Assembly: GCA_002729235.1 (NCBI GenBank)
Contig: PBTY01000054.1
Coordinates: 4,332 to 68,331, forward strand
DNA length: 64,000 bases
Source of the DNA: Rickettsiales bacterium
GTDB taxonomy: Bacteria > Bacteroidota > Bacteroidia > Cytophagales > Cyclobacteriaceae
Direction: 5' to 3'
Position numbers and translations under genes: made by a program. Positions 25,495 to 32,677 of the stretch are shown here, piece after piece. The notes beneath the pieces are model-generated. The model was not told the DNA's origin. It saw only the letters and a program-made list of their open reading frames with translations, and did no database searches. The first letter of the stretch is position 1; every line of letters begins with the position of its first letter.

Positions 25495-25881
25495 ATGAGT
25501 AAAGAGAAGAGATTATCAGGCAAAGTAGAAAAAGGTTGGGGTTATGAACTCATTTGGGCCACAAATGATCTTTATTGTGGTAAGTTGATGGTTTTTGAAA
25601 AGGTAGGTAACAAATGCAGTATGCACTTCCACAAAGAAAAGGATGAAAGCTGGTATGTTACCGAAGGTAAATTCCTTCTTCGCTGGATAGATATAGAAAC
25701 CAACGAAAAAAGAAATCAAGAGCTAACAAAAGGGATGACCTGGAGAAACCCTCCGTTACAACCGCATCAATTGGAAGCACTTGAAGACAACAGCTCCATT
25801 ATGGAAGTAAGCACTCCAGACAGTATAGAGGATAACTTTCGTATTTCTCCAGGCGATAGTCAAGCAAAAGACATGGATTAA
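25495..25881 (+). CDS. Cupin protein (phosphomannose isomerase type)
   Basis: A 128-residue single-domain cupin starting at the ATG at 25495; the in-frame TTG at 25423 would add 24 residues that overlap a promoter-like TACTTTG and is not preferred. VEKGWGYELIW, CSMHFHKEKDESWYVTEGKF (metal-binding His residues and Glu) and NPPLQPHQLEA are typical of sugar-phosphate-type cupins, the fold of mannose-6-phosphate isomerase type II C-terminal domains. It may bind or isomerise a sugar precursor for the adjoining surface locus, but this is only context. Its stop overlaps that of the convergent SRPBCC gene by 4 bp. Confidence 0.75.
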   Translation: MSKEKRLSGKVEKGWGYELIWATNDLYCGKLMVFEKVGNKCSMHFHKEKDESWYVTEGKFLLRWIDIETNEKRNQELTKGMTWRNPPLQPHQLEALEDNSSIMEVSTPDSIEDNFRISPGDSQAKDMD

Positions 25882-26399
25882 AGCTTTTGTGCGTACTCTG
25901 TTTCCAATGGAATGTACACCCGCCAAAAGCCTTTTGGCTCTATATTAGACAGTACATCTATCAAAATATTTAGGTGAGTATGCCATCCTGCAAGGACTCC
26001 CATTCTGTAATCCTTAGAGACTTTCAAACGCTCATGTGTTAGAGTCAATAGCACTTCGCTCTCCGAAACTTGCTCTAAATTGAACGTAACAATGCCTCCC
26101 TCCCAATTAATGACTAAAAGTGTAGGCTCCTCCACTTTTAAAACCACAGCAGATGATTGAGTTCCATCTTTCATTCCTTGAAACTTCTCCGGGATTGGAT
26201 CATCCTCTTTGGCCAGTGATTGGTGATGAAAGTTTAACTCCATAACTCCTTGAGGATTCAGATCAATGGCTCCCGAGGCAAACCACTTACCGCGTAATTC
26301 TGGATCTATGAGGTATTGCCAAACCCTCTCGATTTTACCAGGTAATACCCGCTTGAATTGTAGCGTATTTTGATCAATAAGTTCTCCGTAATTATTCAT
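25878..26399 (-). CDS. SRPBCC (AHSA1-like) domain protein
   Basis: A 173-residue protein of the START/SRPBCC fold, AHSA1 type: FKRVLPGKIERVWQYLIDPELRGKWFASG opening, then an alternating strand pattern ending in a C-terminal helix with GWHTHLNILIDVL. These proteins bind hydrophobic small ligands; many sit in operons with an ArsR-type regulator, exactly as here, where its start overlaps the regulator stop by 8 bp. The ligand is unknown. It probably acts with the regulator in a small stress or metabolite response. Confidence 0.85.
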   Translation of the reverse strand: MNNYGELIDQNTLQFKRVLPGKIERVWQYLIDPELRGKWFASGAIDLNPQGVMELNFHHQSLAKEDDPIPEKFQGMKDGTQSSAVVLKVEEPTLLVINWEGGIVTFNLEQVSESEVLLTLTHERLKVSKDYRMGVLAGWHTHLNILIDVLSNIEPKGFWRVYIPLETEYAQKL

Positions 26400-26718
26400 T
26401 GGTCCTATTTTTTGATTCTTCCTTTAATAAAAACTCCAGTTGGTCCAGCCTACTATTCCAGAAGGCTTTGTACTGGTTGATCCAGTCCGCGAGTTCCTTC
26501 AATGCCTGGGGCCTGACTTGGCATATACGCTCTCTTCCTCTGGATTCAATAGAAATAACCCCACACTCCTCAAGTACTTTGACATGTTTAGAAATCGCCG
26601 GCCTGCTGATGTCAAAGTTCTCAGCGAGATCATTTAGACGCATACTTCTTCTCGAAAGCATATGTACTATGGATCGCCGTGTTGGGTCCGCTACTCCTAC
26701 AAAAACATCTCTAGACAT
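26392..26718 (-). CDS. ArsR-family transcriptional regulator
   Basis: A 108-residue winged-helix repressor starting at the ATG at 26718 (MSRDVFVGVADPTRRSIV); the longer frame from 26754 reads through the operator and is rejected. ADPTRRSIVHMLS, the HTH LAENFDISRPAISKHVKVLEE and the wing GVISIESRGRERI are standard for ArsR proteins. No metal-binding Cys pair is visible, so the ligand is probably organic or none. It is co-transcribed with an SRPBCC gene and has two palindromic operators that cover its own promoter, so it should be autorepressed. Confidence 0.9.
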   Translation of the reverse strand: MSRDVFVGVADPTRRSIVHMLSRRSMRLNDLAENFDISRPAISKHVKVLEECGVISIESRGRERICQVRPQALKELADWINQYKAFWNSRLDQLEFLLKEESKNRTNE

Positions 26719-26723
26719 AACAT

Positions 26724-26777
26724 GTAACCATTTAGTTACAAGTATACGATACACATGTTATGTAACCAAATAGTTAC
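26724..26777 (-). promoter_or_regulatory. ArsR promoter with two 16-bp palindromic operators
   Basis: gtaac-cattta-gttac at 26724-26739 and gtaac-caaata-gttac at 26762-26777 are two perfect 5-6-5 dyads, 38 bp apart. On the minus strand TTTGG (26766-26770) and TATACTTG (26739-26746) are separated by 19 bp, close to the Bacteroidota sigma-A consensus (TTTG, 19-21 bp, TAnnTTTG). One dyad covers the -33 element and the other the -7 edge and start region, so bound repressor would shut this promoter. The divergent DUF3817 gene may also be affected. Confidence 0.75.
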
Positions 26778-26821
26778 TAATTAATTTTAAGTACTCTGCT
26801 CCCAGCGATTTAATCGGATCA

Positions 26822-26829
26822 TATATTTG
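26822..26829 (+). promoter_or_regulatory. Candidate -7 box for the DUF3817 gene
   Basis: TATATTTG matches TAnnTTTG and lies 13 bp before the ATG at 26842. It faces away from the arsR promoter, about 45 bp from the nearer operator. Confidence 0.45.
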
Positions 26830-26841
26830 CCAAAAAAATAA

Positions 26842-27139
26842 ATGCTTAAAACACCAATAGGACGTCTCCGACTTATTGCCTACCTCGAAGGAATCAGGTT
26901 TCCTCCTCTTTGCAATCACCATGCCTCTCAAGTACATCTACGGTTATCGAGAACCCAACCTATATGTCGGAATGACTCACGGGTGGCTATTTATCATGTA
27001 CATTGCCCTGTGTATACAGTGCATATTGCTTTATGATTGGAAGTTTAAAGATGCCTTTCTTGCTTTGATTGCATCATTAATTCCCTTCGGCACATTTTAT
27101 GCTGATCATAAAATCTTCAAAACCACGAAAATCACTTAA
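26842..27139 (+). pseudogene. DUF3817 membrane protein gene with a frameshift
   Basis: The first frame gives MLKTPIGRLRLIAYLEGI and then loses sense; the frame one base earlier picks up at SGFLLFAITMPLKYIYG and runs through GMTHGWLFIMYIALCIQ to the stop at 27139. Joined, the two halves make a normal DUF3817 protein of about 98 residues (two to three membrane helices, conserved LEGIS...MPLKY and HGWLF motifs). The break lies near 26893-26897; loss of two bases there restores the family spacing best. The gene is either recently inactivated or carries a sequencing error. It is divergent from arsR. Confidence 0.75.
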
Positions 27140-27260
27140 TTCATTCATCCAGCAAATCACCCAATTCAACGGCTTTTTATATTATTTCATCCGGAATTAG
27201 ATGTGATTAATACAATTTTTTCTATCTTTATTACCATCAGCATTAAAGACAAGAAAAATC

Positions 27261-27416
27261 ATGAACAGATTATTGAATTTATTCGGAGCAAAGTCCAAGT
27301 TTATCGTCAAATTCAGTGAAGAGATGAACAGTTATGTTGTGATCAAAAGAGATCAGGGAATTCTCTATGCCGGCCCTAAAGCCCAGTGCCAATTCTTTGT
27401 ACAACAGCATAGTTAA
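27261..27416 (+). CDS. Small hypothetical protein (51 aa)
   Basis: ATG at 27261 opens a 51-codon frame: MNRLLNLFGAKSKFIVKF then SEEMNSYVVIKRDQG and ILYAGPKAQCQFFVQ. The composition is protein-like, with a basic amphipathic start and an alternating beta pattern. Its stop is followed closely by a strong hairpin, which supports a short transcription unit. I recognise no family. Confidence 0.5.
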   Translation: MNRLLNLFGAKSKFIVKFSEEMNSYVVIKRDQGILYAGPKAQCQFFVQQHS

Positions 27417-27424
27417 TAAGAATA

Positions 27425-27465
27425 CCTAGATCAGTTAGGCAATTCTCCTAAATCATTGATCTAGG
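27425..27465 (+). terminator. Two-step hairpin after the 51-aa gene
   Basis: cctagatca (27425-27433) pairs perfectly with tgatctagg (27457-27465), and an inner stem ttagg (27435-27439)/cctaa (27447-27451) lies inside. A T-rich stretch follows about 10 bp later (tacatttttg), so termination is plausible but not textbook. Confidence 0.5.
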
Positions 27466-27529
27466 CAATTCGCTCTTACATTTTTGTTGTACATGCATCA
27501 AATTAGCTTAATAATTAAAATGCATATTT

Positions 27530-27661
27530 ATGGAGAATTCAGAAAAAACAGAAGATTTTCTGGGTCTCACATTCAAGCAACGCACTCAAATCAGAACCGT
27601 TTTGATTTGGATGGATTGTGTAATGATGCTCGGAATTTCTATGATGATCATTTTAGACTAA
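27530..27661 (+). CDS. Small membrane protein (43 aa)
   Basis: ATG at 27530 opens a 43-codon frame with an acidic head (MENSEKTEDFLGLTFKQRTQ) and one hydrophobic helix (about residues 24-42, rich in Met and Ile: VLIWMDCVMMLGISMMIILD). This is the usual shape of a small single-span membrane protein. The overlapping 77-codon frame at 27484 lacks such structure and is taken as the shadow. No family recognised. Confidence 0.4.
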   Translation: MENSEKTEDFLGLTFKQRTQIRTVLIWMDCVMMLGISMMIILD

Positions 27662-27688
27662 GCCATCATACCAGCTTTAAGTTTTATA

Positions 27689-28540
27689 CTAAAACAAACT
27701 CATCTGATCTTCATTAGGCTTATCAAATACTAACTCAGGAAATTTCTTTTCTTCCCAACACTCCTTATCATTCAGCGAAATACGAGATTTTCCGTGCTGC
27801 TCAAAAAGCTTCTTCACTGGATATGCCTCCAGATTACTATCAGGATATACTTTAACTTCTTTCAATAGTTGTTCTGAAGTCAGGTCTACATTCAGCCAGG
27901 CGTGCTTCATTTCGTCATCCATCATCGCCAACTGCCTGGGCCCTTCACTTGCTTTCGGTTTGTTATGGACCCTATCGCATAAAGTATTTGCATCTGTGGT
28001 GATCAAGCTCACTGTATCTCTACTCTCTGCCCCTGATTTACTCTGCCAATGCCTCCAAATTCCAGCTACAAACATTGGCTCATCATCTTTACGCCTGATC
28101 AGGAAATTATAGGAGTTTTTGCCCTGCCAATGCCAATCAAAATAAGCATCCAGCATAACAATACATCTTCGCTCAACAGCAGATCTATAAAATGGGTTTT
28201 CAAGGTCTCTATTAAGCTTATCGTTAAACATTGTCTCATTAAAGAGCGTCTCAATTCTGGAATTCAAATACCTCGCAGAATAACGCTGCTGATACTGATC
28301 TAAATCTTTAATGAAATGAGGCATTAAACCCCAATGATAGAATTGAATATTTTTTGGATCCTCTGCGGTTAAAACCGGTAGTTTTCTATGATCAAATGCT
28401 GTGGTATGATAAACGGGACCCTCAGATTTAACAAACACTTCTAACTGCTTCTCCAGCTTATCAATTTCAGAAGTGGTTTCTCCGATATGTTCTGCATACT
28501 TCTTAACCTTCTTGGTCAGATAACTCACATCATAGCACAT
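27689..28540 (-). CDS. SRAP-domain protein (HMCES/YedK family)
   Basis: A 283-residue SOS-response-associated peptidase family protein. Cys2 (MCYDVSYL), the residue that covalently traps abasic sites in single-stranded DNA, is present. Family stretches follow: HHRKLPVL-like FDHRKLPVLT, MLDAYFDWHW, FLIRRKDDEPMFVAGIW, LITTDANTL and VHNKPKA. Compared with HMCES/YedK, the catalytic FYEW-type Glu is an Asp here (FDW) and the RMP motif after the His is KPK, so this is a divergent, somewhat longer form (YedK is about 220). The likely role is shielding abasic sites. Confidence 0.85.
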   Translation of the reverse strand: MCYDVSYLTKKVKKYAEHIGETTSEIDKLEKQLEVFVKSEGPVYHTTAFDHRKLPVLTAEDPKNIQFYHWGLMPHFIKDLDQYQQRYSARYLNSRIETLFNETMFNDKLNRDLENPFYRSAVERRCIVMLDAYFDWHWQGKNSYNFLIRRKDDEPMFVAGIWRHWQSKSGAESRDTVSLITTDANTLCDRVHNKPKASEGPRQLAMMDDEMKHAWLNVDLTSEQLLKEVKVYPDSNLEAYPVKKLFEQHGKSRISLNDKECWEEKKFPELVFDKPNEDQMSLF

Positions 28541-28605
28541 AACTAAGTATTAAATTCCTGAATGGAATATACAAAATTCATTAGGAAATCACGTTAGGTC
28601 AATTG

Positions 28606-28613
28606 TACATTTG
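28606..28613 (+). promoter_or_regulatory. Candidate -7 box upstream of the 112-aa gene
   Basis: TACATTTG matches TAnnTTTG, 37 bp before the ATG at 28651. No clear -33 TTG is seen. Confidence 0.3.
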
Positions 28614-28650
28614 CTATTATAATTAGCAATTACTAATTATTTTAGTTTAA

Positions 28651-28989
28651 ATGAAAATTGAGCCTGGATATTATAAAGTAAGAGTGAAAAAAGGGTACTT
28701 TGGACAAACCACCTACCATTATTTACGGGTATTCATTAAGAATAAAACAAAGTACATCCAGCTAGACCATGGACTTCCTCAAAAAGCAGAAGACAATGAG
28801 GAAGGCATTATTCAGGATTACATTATAGTAAAAAAGCTCACAAGACCTATTGAAATCAACAAAGTGCAGGTGATGATCAAATGGAAGGATGAGGATGGGG
28901 ATTCCTTCGAAATGGGAGCAAGAAACAGCTATGTATTAGATAGAATATTTAAGCTTTTTCCAAGACTGAAAAAAGCTTTTGATTCCTGA
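28651..28989 (+). CDS. Hypothetical protein (112 aa)
   Basis: A 112-residue soluble protein of mixed beta character: MKIEPGYYKVRVKKGYFGQ, then FIKNKTKYIQLDHGLP and VMIKWKDEDGDSFEMGARN, with a basic C-terminal helix (DRIFKLFPRLKKAF). The short DEDGD stretch is not an EF-hand. No signal peptide. I do not recognise the family. Its stop is directly against the stop of the convergent EF-hand gene (28989/28990). Confidence 0.6.
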   Translation: MKIEPGYYKVRVKKGYFGQTTYHYLRVFIKNKTKYIQLDHGLPQKAEDNEEGIIQDYIIVKKLTRPIEINKVQVMIKWKDEDGDSFEMGARNSYVLDRIFKLFPRLKKAFDS

Positions 28990-29577
28990 TTAATCTTCCC
29001 AGTTGCCAAATATCCAGTTACCTGGCTGATTGGCATCATCAGAAACTAGAAACATTTCAAAAGAGTGCAACAATTCGTTTCTTGACAGCTTATCATCCTT
29101 ATTCAAATCAAGTTTTAGAAAGGCCTTTGCTGAATATTTGATATCAATACCATAGACCACAAACATATCTACATACTCATCTGTAGAAATATATCCATCA
29201 TGATTGTCATCAAACAAATCAAAAAGGAATCCAATAATGAATTCTTCAAACTCCTCTTTATACTCCTCATCATCATTATTGATGATTTTCTTATCAATAA
29301 AATCAATCCATTCTTGCTGCGAGATTACTTGCTTATTCTCATGAGAAATGGCATTTAGCAACGTATGGAAAAATTTAGCAGATTTTTTCGCTAGAAAAAC
29401 GTGCTTCTCTCCTCCTGCCTCATATCCCAAACCCATCCGAATTCTTTCAGCAATTTCCGAGAAATCTTCAGCCTGTAGGAAGCCATTCTTGTGCGAATCT
29501 AACAACTCGAAAAAATGAACTATTTTTTTCTTTTGAACGTCAGATAACATATATCTAGGGTTAACAACTGGTTTCAA
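28990..29577 (-). CDS. EF-hand calcium-binding protein
   Basis: A 195-residue helical protein with EF-hands. Complete loops are DSHKNGFLQAED (27-38), DDNHDGYISTDE (123-134) and DLNKDDKLSRNE (157-168); a degenerate fourth lies around 79-90 (SHENKQVISQQE). The paired arrangement with acidic linker resembles calerythrin and sarcoplasmic-type calcium-binding proteins. No signal peptide, so a cytoplasmic calcium sensor or buffer is likely. The acidic linker (NNDDEEYKEEFEEF) joins the two lobes. No obvious partner is adjacent. Confidence 0.88.
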   Translation of the reverse strand: MKPVVNPRYMLSDVQKKKIVHFFELLDSHKNGFLQAEDFSEIAERIRMGLGYEAGGEKHVFLAKKSAKFFHTLLNAISHENKQVISQQEWIDFIDKKIINNDDEEYKEEFEEFIIGFLFDLFDDNHDGYISTDEYVDMFVVYGIDIKYSAKAFLKLDLNKDDKLSRNELLHSFEMFLVSDDANQPGNWIFGNWED

Positions 29578-29632
29578 TTAACCTTGCAAAATAAAAGTTT
29601 TTCTGCAAGCAAGTTCAAATTTGATAAAAATT

Positions 29633-29935
29633 ATGGAATATCAAGACAAATATTTACCTGTTGATCTGGATTTCACCGATAGAGTGGAAAAAAAGTGTCT
29701 TGAGAGAACTTTTGGAAAAATTCACTTCTATAATTTCTCAGAAGAAATTGATCAAATAGAAGGTGTCATCACTAAAGTTACTGATGAAAAAGGAATCTTT
29801 CTAGTCATTGACCACCAGCAACGCATCAGGCTAGATAAAATAATCACTTTGCATGGCACTCCCGGACCTGCCTATGCAATATATGAGAGGCATGCCAATG
29901 TCTGCCTCACCTGTGAAGACTTAGATCAATTCTAA
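29633..29935 (+). CDS. Hypothetical protein (100 aa)
   Basis: The ATG at 29633 (MEYQDKYLPVDLDF) is preferred over the TTG at 29621. The 100-residue product is soluble and acidic, with an alternating strand pattern (IEGVITKVTDEKGIFLVIDH, then QQRIRLDKIITLHG) that suggests a small beta-barrel of the SH3 or S1-like kind, and a C-terminal CLTCEDLDQF. It is divergent from the EF-hand gene. No family recognised. Confidence 0.55.
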   Translation: MEYQDKYLPVDLDFTDRVEKKCLERTFGKIHFYNFSEEIDQIEGVITKVTDEKGIFLVIDHQQRIRLDKIITLHGTPGPAYAIYERHANVCLTCEDLDQF

Positions 29936-30107
29936 TTACCAATGAAATAGCTATTTATTTATGCATTAAATAATTTTATCATCAAATAATTAACGATTCA
30001 TTAATAAATGAAATAAAAACCAGCATATATTGAAATACAATCAATAAACGTATACTAGTAAATTATTGCTGGCGAAAACAATTCAGAATGTAGATAGATT
30101 CTTTTAG

Positions 30108-30115
30108 TAGCTTTG
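30108..30115 (+). promoter_or_regulatory. Candidate -7 box for the YdeI-like gene
   Basis: TAGCTTTG matches TAnnTTTG, 18 bp before the ATG at 30134. The 170 bp upstream are very AT-rich and hold no gene. Confidence 0.4.
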
Positions 30116-30133
30116 ATCCCCACTAGTTAATAT

Positions 30134-30661
30134 ATGCGGTTTACCACCTCTCTAAATAAGTTTACAGAATCCAATGCAAGTGTTTACGCGCTTCACTTTC
30201 CAGTCCCTCTGGAAATAGCAGAGCCCTTTATTGATGGAGAAAATAGACGCATTAAATGTACTATCAACAACACACACACTATATCTAGTGGATTGATGCC
30301 TTTCAAAGAGTATTGGTACATACTAGTCAATCAATCACTACAAAAAGAACTTCAGATAGAAGTTGGTGACTCTGTAGAGTTATTAATTGAAAAGGATGAA
30401 TCTAAATATGGGATGGATATGCCTGTAGAGTTAGAAACAATCCTCGATCAAGATAAGCTTGCCAGTGAATTCTTCCATGACCTCACTCCTGGTAAGCAGC
30501 GCAATCTCATCTATATTATTAGTAAAGTAAAAAACACTGACAGCAGAATAAACAAAGCTTTAGCCATCATTGACCATCTCACAGAACGAAACGGAAAGCT
30601 TGATTTCAAGCTTTTGAATGAAAAAATCAAGGAGTATAATCAAAGAGGCAAATTAAAATAG
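30134..30661 (+). CDS. YdeI/DUF1905 family protein
   Basis: A 175-residue protein with an N-terminal DUF1905 beta-barrel (about 1-95: VYALHFPVPLEIAEPF, INNTHTISSGLMPFKEYWYILVN, IEVGDSVELLIEKDES) followed by a C-terminal YdeI/OmpD-associated helical segment (LASEFFHDLTPGKQRNLIYIISKVKN). This two-part layout is common in Bacteroidota. The biochemical role is unknown; YdeI homologues have been linked to resistance to antimicrobial peptides. It is followed one base later by the PhzF-like gene and probably forms an operon with it. Confidence 0.8.
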   Translation: MRFTTSLNKFTESNASVYALHFPVPLEIAEPFIDGENRRIKCTINNTHTISSGLMPFKEYWYILVNQSLQKELQIEVGDSVELLIEKDESKYGMDMPVELETILDQDKLASEFFHDLTPGKQRNLIYIISKVKNTDSRINKALAIIDHLTERNGKLDFKLLNEKIKEYNQRGKLK

Positions 30662-30662
30662 T

Positions 30663-31466
30663 ATGCGAGAATTCGATTTCGAAACCTACAGAGTATTTAC
30701 AAACCTAAAAGAACAGTGTTTTGGAAACACCAGCAGTGTTGTTTTCCTACATTCATCCATGGAGGTTTCTCGAATGAAACGTATTGCTGCAGACTTCTGG
30801 CAACCTGCAACTACATTTCTATGGAAAGAGGCTGGCAGCTGGAAAGTAAGATGGTTTGCTCCGGACGAAGAAATTCAACTTTGTGGACATGGATCACTGG
30901 CTGCCGTGGCATTTATTCATGACAATTTTGAGCCTGCTGATGAAATCATTCTTCATGCTACAAAAACCAAAATCAAGGGAGGTAAATACAATGACAACAA
31001 ATGTTATATTGAGTTAGATGGTTTTGATGTAGTAAGAGAGTTAGATATTCCAGCAACTCTAAAAGAAGCACTTGGGATTCCCGTTTTGGCATTCTATGAA
31101 ACAGGTAATAAAAGCATTGTACTTACAGATACTGAGCAAAGTGTAGCCAATATGAAACCTAATTTCCAATTATTGAGAACGATGGAAACCTTCGGATATG
31201 TGGTAACTGCACCCTCCAATAATGAAGAACTCGATTTTGTAAGTAGGACTCTGGTACCGCATGTGCACCAACTTGAAGACCCGGCCACAGGATCATCTCA
31301 TGCAGCCCTGGTTCCTTTTTGGAGTAAAAAGCTTGGTAAAAAACATCTAAAAAGCAGACAGCTAAGTCAACGAGGTGGTAGCTTTTGCGCTGATTACCTG
31401 GGTAAAAAAGTGAAGCTATATGGGGCTTATCAGAAACTCAATAAAGGTGCAATCTGCTCATTCTGA
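30663..31466 (+). CDS. PhzF-family protein lacking the catalytic Glu
   Basis: A 267-residue PhzF-like (diaminopimelate-epimerase fold) protein. The halves of the fold are marked by VFTNLKEQCFGNTSSVV, LCGHGSLAAVAF (about 74-85) and LEDPATGSSHAAL. At the place where PhzF carries its catalytic Glu (motif E-T-T/A-F), this protein reads QPATTF, with Ala49 in the Glu position. The general-acid/base chemistry of PhzF is thus probably lost or altered. Length is slightly under the family norm (about 280-300). It overlaps the convergent DUF3108 gene by 9 bp at the 3' ends. Confidence 0.82.
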   Translation: MREFDFETYRVFTNLKEQCFGNTSSVVFLHSSMEVSRMKRIAADFWQPATTFLWKEAGSWKVRWFAPDEEIQLCGHGSLAAVAFIHDNFEPADEIILHATKTKIKGGKYNDNKCYIELDGFDVVRELDIPATLKEALGIPVLAFYETGNKSIVLTDTEQSVANMKPNFQLLRTMETFGYVVTAPSNNEELDFVSRTLVPHVHQLEDPATGSSHAALVPFWSKKLGKKHLKSRQLSQRGGSFCADYLGKKVKLYGAYQKLNKGAICSF

Positions 31467-32252
31467 AACAATAAGCTCCTGACCTCTTACTTCATAACTC
31501 TTTAATTCACACCTTACTTTACCTATTTTCATTTGAGCTTCAATAAGTAAAGGGATCCCCAATCCATCTTTTTCAAGTATGTACACGGTAACTGCTTTCT
31601 CTTCAGGGAAGGTTTTGGAAACAGGGAATAACCCATAGTATTTCTTCACTTTCACCTTTTCTCCATTGAACTTAATCTTATCCTCTCCCCCATATTCCAT
31701 TCCAAAGTTGTATAGTTTCTTATGCCAGTAGGTCTTGAACATTAAGGAATCTCCTTTCTTGAATTTTTGACCAAGCTGACTTCTGAGATACATATAAGTC
31801 CCATGTAAATCGTAAGTATTGGAGGTCAAATCCACGTCGAACGTCTGCATACCAGTGCCCTTGTCATGTTCTATTTCCTTTACATAAGTCTTCATCGCTT
31901 TGTAATCAAAGACATTCCACTGGTCAGACTTGCCATCACGTTCATCTAGATGCTTCTCTGATTCAATGGTTTTATAGTTTTCTACTGAAACCAGTCCTGA
32001 ATACCTATTTTCAATCCCTGCAAGCCAGCTAAACAATCCGACAGTACCTGCTTCCACATTGGTATAGTAATGTGATTTACCATTTTTATATACGAGGCTG
32101 TCACCTAAATTCATGGATGCTTCTCCCAATGCTAACCACCCATAATGAATCTTGAAAGTAATTTTTTCTCCCAGAGGAAATACCGCCTTTCCTTGTGAAA
32201 AAGAGATATTAAAGGAAAAAACAAGCAATAATGTAGTCGTAAGTTTTCTCAT
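31458..32252 (-). CDS. DUF3108 domain protein, exported
   Basis: A 264-residue protein with a signal peptide (residues 4-19, cleavage near SFSQG). The remainder is beta-rich and matches DUF3108: PLGEKITFKIHYGWLALGEASM opening, FSWLAGIENRYSGLVS, YLRSQLGQKFKKGDSL and a C-terminal LIEAQMKIGKVRCELKSYE. The family is common in the periplasm or outer membrane of Gram-negative bacteria and is of unknown function; the fold may bind lipid. It stands alone, between the convergent phzF-like gene and the divergent DUF3820 gene. Confidence 0.85.
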   Translation of the reverse strand: MRKLTTTLLLVFSFNISFSQGKAVFPLGEKITFKIHYGWLALGEASMNLGDSLVYKNGKSHYYTNVEAGTVGLFSWLAGIENRYSGLVSVENYKTIESEKHLDERDGKSDQWNVFDYKAMKTYVKEIEHDKGTGMQTFDVDLTSNTYDLHGTYMYLRSQLGQKFKKGDSLMFKTYWHKKLYNFGMEYGGEDKIKFNGEKVKVKKYYGLFPVSKTFPEEKAVTVYILEKDGLGIPLLIEAQMKIGKVRCELKSYEVRGQELIVSE

Positions 32253-32328
32253 TAGTTATAAATACTAATTCATCTTTGGAGTGTTTTGCAAAAACCAGGC
32301 CTAAATTCGTAAGCGCAATAAAACACCT

Positions 32329-32541
32329 ATGGACCCACAGATATTAATTAGCCTGACCACTTACAAAATGCCATTTGGCAAATATAAAGGAACGCTAATT
32401 TGCGACTTACCTGAACACTACCTGGTATGGTTCAAAAGCAAAGGATTCCCGGAAGGGAAACTAGGAATGCTTTTAAACACCATGTACGAAATTAGGCTTA
32501 ATGGGTTAGAACACATCATCAAGACCATCCGAAAATCTTAA
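32329..32541 (+). CDS. DUF3820 family small protein
   Basis: A 70-residue protein with the DUF3820 core: MPFGKYKGTLICDLPEHYLVWF followed by KGFPEGKLGMLL. The family is a small, conserved bacterial protein sometimes annotated as a putative quorum-sensing-regulated virulence factor, with no firm function. Length fits. Nothing unusual is visible. Confidence 0.82.
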   Translation: MDPQILISLTTYKMPFGKYKGTLICDLPEHYLVWFKSKGFPEGKLGMLLNTMYEIRLNGLEHIIKTIRKS

Positions 32542-32677
32542 AAAGATTTAAACTCATCGCTGAATAATTCGGTTCTAACTAATAATTACTCTCTTCAGGT
32601 AAGGTTTTTGTGAATTTTACGTTCCATATATGAACTTGAGTATTTTTTGTGAGTCAAATCAGTTATAGAATATAGTT

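Noticed and set aside
27484..27717. 77-codon plus-strand frame
   Set aside because: It runs into the 3' end of the SRAP gene and lacks structure, while a 43-codon frame inside it looks like a real membrane protein.
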